Assembly (NCBI GenBank): GCA_023415935.1 | Contig: JAEZIX010000016.1 | Location: 1 to 27,125 of the forward strand | DNA: 27,125 bases | DNA from: Cyanobacteria bacterium OH_CDB_20 | Lineage (GTDB): Bacteria > Cyanobacteriota > Vampirovibrionia > Gastranaerophilales > Gastranaerophilaceae | Reading direction: 5' to 3' | Part shown: piece by piece, positions 22,972 to 27,125 of the stretch | Layout: every line of letters starts with the position of its first letter | How positions within the stretch are numbered: position 1 is the stretch's first letter | Program-made: the position numbers and the translations under genes | The notes under the pieces: generated by a model | Told to the model about the DNA's origin: nothing | Database searches by the model: none | The model's input: the letters and a program-made list of their open reading frames with translations, nothing else

Positions 22972-24034
22972 GAACCAATTCGCAGCACATTTGACAAGAA
23001 TTAAATAATTTGGATGCCTTTAAATTCTTTCTAAAACATCTGTATTCAGGAGTATTTAAGACATCCTTTATTTTTTTGCCTCTAATATTGCCGACTTTGA
23101 GAGCAAGACAAGGATATATATCCCCCTCAGGGTTGATAAATATATTAGAATAAGGGAATACGCACTTTTTGTATATGTCTTTAACAGGTGTATTTCCTTT
23201 GCTGAAAAAATCTTCAATTTTAGAAATATCGCCTCTTGGTTTGAATTTAGGTGCCCATCTTAGTAAAGTTTTAGAATTTTTAGAAAGGCTTATTAGCTCT
23301 TTATATATTTCTTTAAAATGTTCCATGTCGAAATACTGTTCGATTGGGTATTCTTCCTTATAAAATTCTTCGCCAAAAGTATCTCTTAAACAAGAATTTT
23401 GCTTAAGCATGTTATTTCTTTTAAATGCCATAGAGAAGAAATCAAATCCCATATCTTTTGAATATTTATATAGTTTAGGCAAGTCATCAAGATTGTTTTC
23501 GAGAACTACTGTTTTTATATCAACAAGCGGTTTGTTTTTTCTTTTGGAGTTAAAAATTTCTAAATTTCCTGTAACCTTTTCAAAAAGACCTTCTTTTTGT
23601 CTGTTTTTATCGTGGTTTTCGCCATAACCGTCAAGTGAAACAGAAAGTAAAATAAGTTTATTTTTTATTAAACTTTCTGATATTTCTTCTGTCAAAAGGC
23701 TGCCGTTAGTTATTAGATTTGTTTTCCCCAAAGTTTGTTTAGATGCAGCTTCAAAAATTTCTAAAAAATCTTGTCTGATAAGAGGTTCACCACCAACAAG
23801 AGTAACAAAACCAAAGCTGGGGATTTGTTTAATAATATCAAGCACTTCTGCCGTGCTCATTTCATAACTTGATGAGTGCTCACCGACATAGCAGTATGGG
23901 CATCTTAAATTGCATCTATATGTGATTTCAAGTATATATCTTAAAGGGATTAATGCTTTTCCTGAGTTGCTTGCGTATGAAAGCTCTCCGTATAAATTTC
24001 TTGCTGTATCAAATAAAAATGACGAATCAATCAC
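22958..24034 (-). CDS. Radical SAM protein with SPASM-like C-terminal cysteines
   Basis: A 358-residue radical S-adenosylmethionine enzyme. The cluster motif is C41-x3-C45-x2-C48 in ITYRCNLRCPYCYVG. GGEPLIR, SLDGYGENHDK and the usual TIM-barrel strands follow. The C-terminal part carries C291, C309, C333, C347, C350 and C351, with INPEGDIYPC and NIRGKKIKDV typical of SPASM/twitch domains that hold extra iron-sulphur clusters. Relatives modify peptides (for example sactipeptide or PQQ maturases), mature sulphatases, or act on small molecules. No precursor peptide is evident beside it, so the substrate is unknown. The start is a GTG with a GAGAG stretch 5-9 nt upstream. It overlaps ald by 14 nt tail-to-tail. 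Confidence 0.88.
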   Translation of the reverse strand: MIDSSFLFDTARNLYGELSYASNSGKALIPLRYILEITYRCNLRCPYCYVGEHSSSYEMSTAEVLDIIKQIPSFGFVTLVGGEPLIRQDFLEIFEAASKQTLGKTNLITNGSLLTEEISESLIKNKLILLSVSLDGYGENHDKNRQKEGLFEKVTGNLEIFNSKRKNKPLVDIKTVVLENNLDDLPKLYKYSKDMGFDFFSMAFKRNNMLKQNSCLRDTFGEEFYKEEYPIEQYFDMEHFKEIYKELISLSKNSKTLLRWAPKFKPRGDISKIEDFFSKGNTPVKDIYKKCVFPYSNIFINPEGDIYPCLALKVGNIRGKKIKDVLNTPEYRCFRKNLKASKLFNSCQMCCELVPKNL

Positions 24035-24393
24035 TGTTCTCTCGCTCTCTAATGATTTCTATTATTATCATAGCACAGCATATTATAATGTGAATATATA
24101 ACACCTTGATATATAAAGAGTATATAAATAGTATGTAACATTTCTTAATGATTTTGTATCTTAAAAAGCAATTTTTATAAATTGAAAACGTTTATATAAG
24201 TACCAAGGAATTACAGAGATAAATAAAAATACTGAAGAGAGACACAGAACAATTTAGCATAATGCTGAATATGAAGCTTTTTTGCAAGAAGTTTTATATC
24301 GGTATTAAAAACTTAATGATTGGAATGTAATCAGTTCCGGTTATAAAGTCTATTAACAAGAAATTAGAGAAAATATAAAATAAGGAGAAAAAT
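24035..24393. other. 359-bp AT-rich intergenic region
   Basis: It lies between the divergently read radical SAM gene (minus) and the 82-residue gene (plus). I see an AAGGAG ribosome site at its right end and otherwise only AT-rich sequence. A 22-codon frame (24262-24330) has no start signal and is not called. No RNA gene, repeat or clear precursor-peptide gene is recognised. Confidence 0.5.
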
Positions 24394-24642
24394 ATGTCAG
24401 TTGGACCTAAAGACAATATCGACAGAGCTTTAGCAAGAAAGTATGCGTCAGAAAAAGTTGACAATCCGACAATGGTTAAAATGGTTGATTCGCAAAAGAT
24501 GTTAGATACGATGAATGATTATGCATTAATGCATAAAAATATGTTGGCACTAAATCAAAGGTTGAAAGATGCCTGTGCGGCGTTAAATTCAAAGACCGCA
24601 ATGTATAAACCTAAACGTAAAATTGCAGGCGCCAGACCTTAG
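24394..24642 (+). CDS. Small hypothetical basic protein (82 aa)
   Basis: I do not recognise this protein. It is 82 residues, has no signal peptide or membrane segment, and is largely helical in look: RALARKYASEK, then a Met-rich central helix (MVKMVDSQKMLDTMNDYALMHKNML), then NQRLKDACAALNSKTA. The tail is basic (KPKRKIAGARP). A good Shine-Dalgarno site (AAGGAG, 7 nt from ATG) and a hairpin terminator 30 nt after the stop support a real gene. Helix-plus-basic-tail could suit nucleic-acid binding or a chaperone role, but nothing in the sequence fixes this. Confidence 0.7.
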   Translation: MSVGPKDNIDRALARKYASEKVDNPTMVKMVDSQKMLDTMNDYALMHKNMLALNQRLKDACAALNSKTAMYKPKRKIAGARP

Positions 24643-24672
24643 TTAGATTTTTAAATATTTTTATAATAAAAT

Positions 24673-24698
24673 ACCACCTTAAGGATAGGTGGTTTTTT
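24673..24698 (+). terminator. Hairpin terminator that overlaps the maf ribosome-binding site
   Basis: ACCACCT (24673-24679), loop TAAGGAT, AGGTGGT (24687-24693), then a T-run to 24698. The form is that of an intrinsic terminator for the 82-aa gene. However, AGGTGG in the 3' arm is also the only well-spaced Shine-Dalgarno site of maf (9 nt before ATG 24702). TATAAT at 24662-24667, just upstream, would start a message at about the hairpin base. Confidence 0.7.
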
Positions 24699-24701
24699 AT
24701 T

Positions 24702-25274
24702 ATGAAAAAAATTATACTTGCTTCAACATCTCCAAGGAGAAAAGAGCTTTTGGAAGGTCTAGGGCTTATATTTGAGATAGTGTCCCCTTCATTTGACGAG
24801 AAGTTAACAGGAAAGAAGTTTTCTTATGAAGAAATTGAAAATATTGCGTTAAATAAGGCTCTATCTGTAAAAGAAACAATTTCAGGGGGTGTCCTTATTG
24901 TTAGCGCAGATACGGTTGTTATTTTAGAAGAAGAAGTTTTAGGCAAGCCAAAAGATAGAGAAGATGCTGTTAGGATGCTCGAAAATCTTCAGGGTAAAGT
25001 TCATGACGTGGTAACTTCGGTTGTCATAATAGACACAGAACTCGATAAAACTTTGATTGAGTCAGCAACGACAAAGGTAAATTTTAACAAACTTACGTTG
25101 AGCGATATTGAAAAATACGTTGATGAAATGAATCCTTTAGATAAGGCAGGAGCGTATGGAATTCAAGATGTTCCCGAGGGTTTTATTTCAGGATTTGAAG
25201 GAGAATATGACAATGTTATGGGATTTCCTACAAAAACCTTAATAAAAATGCTTAACTTAATAAATAATTTGTAG
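24702..25274 (+). CDS. maf: Maf-family nucleoside triphosphate pyrophosphatase
   Basis: A 190-residue house-cleaning enzyme that hydrolyses dTTP/UTP or modified nucleotides to monophosphates. Motifs: LASTSPRRKELL (7-17) with the S-x-R-R phosphate loop, SADTVV (68-73) with the catalytic D70, LGKP (80-83), and the KVHDVVTSV stretch followed by DKAGAYGIQ. The pattern fits the YhdE-like (dTTP/UTP) branch better than the YceF branch, though this is a judgement from motif feel. Its ribosome site lies in the 3' arm of the preceding hairpin. apt follows 50 nt downstream, so this is a small nucleotide-metabolism pair. Confidence 0.93.
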   Translation: MKKIILASTSPRRKELLEGLGLIFEIVSPSFDEKLTGKKFSYEEIENIALNKALSVKETISGGVLIVSADTVVILEEEVLGKPKDREDAVRMLENLQGKVHDVVTSVVIIDTELDKTLIESATTKVNFNKLTLSDIEKYVDEMNPLDKAGAYGIQDVPEGFISGFEGEYDNVMGFPTKTLIKMLNLINNL

Positions 25275-25324
25275 CTTTTATAGTAAAATGTTGAAGTGAA
25301 AGATAATTAATCGGAGAGTTTATT

Positions 25325-25867
25325 ATGGCAGTTCAGGAGTTAGAGGCTATTAATTTAGTTAAAAGCAAAATCAGAGATGTTATTGATTTTCCTGTAAAAG
25401 GGATTGTATTTAAAGACATAACAACAGCAGTTAAAGATGCTGAAACACTACAAGAGATTATTAATTACTTAACAGAAAAATTTGCAGATAAAAAGATTGA
25501 TTATGTTGCAGGTATTGAGTCAAGAGGTTTTGTATTTGGAGCTGCTCTTGCATGCAGGCTAAATGCAGGTTTTGTTTTAATAAGAAAACCGGGCAAACTT
25601 CCTGCTGAAACCATCAGCCAAGAATATCAGCTTGAATATGGTACAGATGCAATACAAATGCATAAAGATGCTATTGAAAATGGTAAAAATGTCTTGATTA
25701 TTGACGATTTACTCGCAACAGGCGGAACGGTTGCTGCAGCATGTAACTTGGTTACAAAAACAGGTGCAAATATTGTTGGAGCTGCTTTTGTAATTGAGCT
25801 TTCAGACTTGAACGGAAGAGCTAAATTGCCAAAAGATGTTGAAGTTGTTTCAATGGTAACTTATTAA
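25325..25867 (+). CDS. apt: Adenine phosphoribosyltransferase
   Basis: A 180-residue purine-salvage enzyme that makes AMP from adenine and PRPP. It has the APRT N-terminus IRDVIDFPVKGIVFKDIT, AGIESRGFVFG (62-72), the flexible catalytic loop RKPGKLPAETISQEYQLEYG (87-106) and the PRPP-binding motif VLIIDDLLATGGT (123-135). The length is normal. The start follows GGAGAG at 7-9 nt. A -10-like TAAAAT (25284-25289) lies in the gap after maf, so it may also be transcribed on its own. Confidence 0.96.
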   Translation: MAVQELEAINLVKSKIRDVIDFPVKGIVFKDITTAVKDAETLQEIINYLTEKFADKKIDYVAGIESRGFVFGAALACRLNAGFVLIRKPGKLPAETISQEYQLEYGTDAIQMHKDAIENGKNVLIIDDLLATGGTVAAACNLVTKTGANIVGAAFVIELSDLNGRAKLPKDVEVVSMVTY

Positions 25868-25875
25868 TTTTTTAG

Positions 25876-25902
25876 ATGAGGCTTGCCAAAGGCAAGCCTC
25901 AT
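25876..25902. terminator. Strong 12-bp hairpin after apt, without a T-tail
   Basis: ATGAGGCTTGCC (25876-25887), loop AAA, GGCAAGCCTCAT (25891-25902), a perfect GC-rich stem beginning 8 nt after the apt stop. No T-run follows on either strand. It probably ends or protects the apt message, and separates it from flhB. Confidence 0.55.
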
Positions 25903-25949
25903 AATTAAATACATGTTTAGTATCGTTAAAAAATTAAAATAGGGTAATT

Positions 25950-27035
25950 ATGGGTGATGAAGATAAGCAGTTTGAAGCTACCCAGCAGAAACTGCAAAAA
26001 GCAAGGAAGGAAGGGCAAGTAGTAAAGTCAAAAGACTTTTCTATGGCAATAGGCTTGCTTGTTATGTTCATTGCTATTTTTCAAATGGCACCTTTTATAT
26101 GGCATCAGATAACAAGAATTTTTATTGTTGTATACGAGCAAATTCCAAATCAGCATCTTGATGTGATAGGCTACCCGTATTTGTTTTTTATAACGATTCT
26201 CCCTACGATTTTAATACTGGGGCCAATTCTTTTTCTCGCAGCTTTTATGGGTGTTTTAGGGGATTTGATTCAGATTGGACCACTTGTTACAATGACACCA
26301 TTGTCGCCAAAACTTGATAAGTTAAATCCTACAAAATATTTCAAAAATATTATGTCTGTAAAAACTTTGTTTGAGCTTTTTAAAAATATTGTTAAAGTTG
26401 CCCTCTTAGGTTATGTAGGCTGGGTTGTTTATACTGCCCATTTGCCTGTTATACTTGGTCTTGCTGCTGTTGATAACAGTTTTGCCATTATGAATGAATT
26501 TGGAAAGCTGCTAATGGACTTTATAATGAAAGCCGGCATTGCGTTTCTTGTTATCTCTGTTGCTGATTATGGCGTTACAAGATGGAAGTTTATGCAGGAT
26601 CAAAAAATGTCTTTTAAAGAGATAAAAGATGAATATAAAAACTCTGAAGGAGATCCCCATGTAAAGGCTGCATTGAGGCAAAAACGTCAGCAAATGATGC
26701 AACGCGGTATGATGGATTCTGTTCCTGACGCTGATTTTGTAGTTTCAAACCCTACTCATATAGCATGCGCGCTAAAATACGATCAGGAAAAAATGGAATC
26801 TCCAAAACTTATTGCAAAAGGTACAGAGCTTTTTGCAAAGAAGATTATTGATATTGCAAGAGAGCATAACGTGCCTGTTATAGAGAATCCGCCTGTTGCA
26901 AGGGCGCTTTTCCGTTTAGTGGAAATAAATGCCTACATTCCTCCGGAATTATACAAAGCAGTTGCTGAAATTTTATTATTTGTTTATAATTTGCGTAAAA
27001 CTAAAAATCAGGTTAATATAGATTATAATAAGTGA
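25950..27035 (+). CDS. flhB: Flagellar type III export apparatus protein FlhB
   Basis: A 361-residue export-gate and substrate-switch protein of the flagellar type III system. The N-terminus DKQFEATQQKLQKARKEGQVVKSKDF is the family start. Four hydrophobic segments follow at about 31-50, 70-100, 135-165 and 190-210. The cytoplasmic domain carries the self-cleaving NPTH at N267-P268, then HIACALKYD, LIAKGTELFAKKIIDIAREH, PVIENPPVARALFR and IPPELYKAVAEILLFVY. These match FlhB (NPTHxAxALKYD) rather than injectisome YscU. AGGG lies 6 nt before ATG. No other flagellar gene lies upstream in the window; the next frame downstream could be fliI. Confidence 0.95.
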   Translation: MGDEDKQFEATQQKLQKARKEGQVVKSKDFSMAIGLLVMFIAIFQMAPFIWHQITRIFIVVYEQIPNQHLDVIGYPYLFFITILPTILILGPILFLAAFMGVLGDLIQIGPLVTMTPLSPKLDKLNPTKYFKNIMSVKTLFELFKNIVKVALLGYVGWVVYTAHLPVILGLAAVDNSFAIMNEFGKLLMDFIMKAGIAFLVISVADYGVTRWKFMQDQKMSFKEIKDEYKNSEGDPHVKAALRQKRQQMMQRGMMDSVPDADFVVSNPTHIACALKYDQEKMESPKLIAKGTELFAKKIIDIAREHNVPVIENPPVARALFRLVEINAYIPPELYKAVAEILLFVYNLRKTKNQVNIDYNK

Positions 27036-27051
27036 AGTAAGTAGATAGTTT

Positions 27052-27125
27052 TTGGTTAATCAAGTGCACTCAAAAATTAAAGATTATATAGAAATTATAG
27101 AGAAAGTTGCCAGAGTTGAGCAACG
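27052..27125 (+). CDS. Start of a further gene, cut by the window end (possibly fliI)
   Basis: An open frame follows flhB, opening after a TAG at 27046-27048 and running off the end. From TTG 27052 it reads LVNQVHSKIKDYIEII and then EKVARVEQ; GTG 27064 is another possible start. The pattern of a short helix with IEKVARVE resembles the start of FliI/YscN-type export ATPases, which would suit a flagellar run after flhB. With only 24 codons and a weak ribosome site this is a guess. Confidence 0.35.
   Translation, partial: MVNQVHSKIKDYIEIIEKVARVEQ

Noticed and set aside
24262..24330. 22-codon frame in the gap beside the radical SAM gene, considered as a precursor peptide
   Set aside because: There is no Shine-Dalgarno site or leaderless promoter spacing, and no core-peptide pattern such as repeated Cys or Gly; it has one Cys.

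Overview
The window reads as chromosomal DNA of a low-GC, diderm (outer-membrane-bearing) bacterium. Evidence for an outer membrane is LpxK, a GT9 heptosyltransferase, an MCE/Mla-type lipid transporter and a predicted exported beta-barrel protein. The long cyanobacterial-style MCE protein, a four-domain S1 protein, a FlhB-type export protein and a prepilin with a GFSLAEAMITLL start fit a non-photosynthetic relative of Cyanobacteria (Vampirovibrionia/'Melainabacteria', perhaps Gastranaerophilales). That placement is an inference from gene character, not from a phylogenetic marker search.

Layout. 0.1-4.5 kb: two tandem, overlapping, paralogous GT-C type membrane glycosyltransferases. 4.5-6.8 kb: smpB, tail-to-tail with dnaX (TTG start). 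6.8-8.8 kb: an S66 LD-carboxypeptidase divergent from dnaX over a palindromic double -10 element, then an orphan OppF/DppF-type ATPase. 8.8-13.9 kb: an envelope-building run of MlaE permease, MlaF ATPase, a long MCE protein, lpxK and a heptosyltransferase. 13.9-16.0 kb: ispH and a ribosomal protein S1 homologue behind a strong promoter and ending at a two-way terminator. 16.0-20.9 kb: a surface/unknown region with a pseudopilin fused to beta-roll repeats and a self-cleaving Peptidase_S74 chaperone, yidD, an exported beta-barrel candidate, an acidic EF-hand protein and a small unknown protein. 21.0-24.0 kb: pyrF-ald, overlapping tail-to-tail with an orphan radical SAM/SPASM-like protein. 24.4-25.9 kb: a small unknown protein, maf and apt. 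25.9 kb to the end: flhB and the start of a further gene, perhaps fliI.

How the genes work together. The 8.8-13.9 kb block combines lipid transport between the membranes with lipid A and core-sugar synthesis, and the first two genes may add sugars to a lipid-linked acceptor. The 16-21 kb region is the least ordinary. Its centre is a protein whose N-terminus says type IV pilin and whose C-terminus says phage tail-spike chaperone, which predicts a membrane-anchored trimeric fibre that matures by autoproteolysis.

Gene starts are of two kinds: Shine-Dalgarno-led, and apparently leaderless. Five genes (smpB, the oppF-like gene, mlaE, yidD and the beta-barrel gene) have a -10 hexamer 6-7 nt before the start codon. 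I see no tRNA, rRNA, CRISPR array, insertion sequence or phage integration signal.
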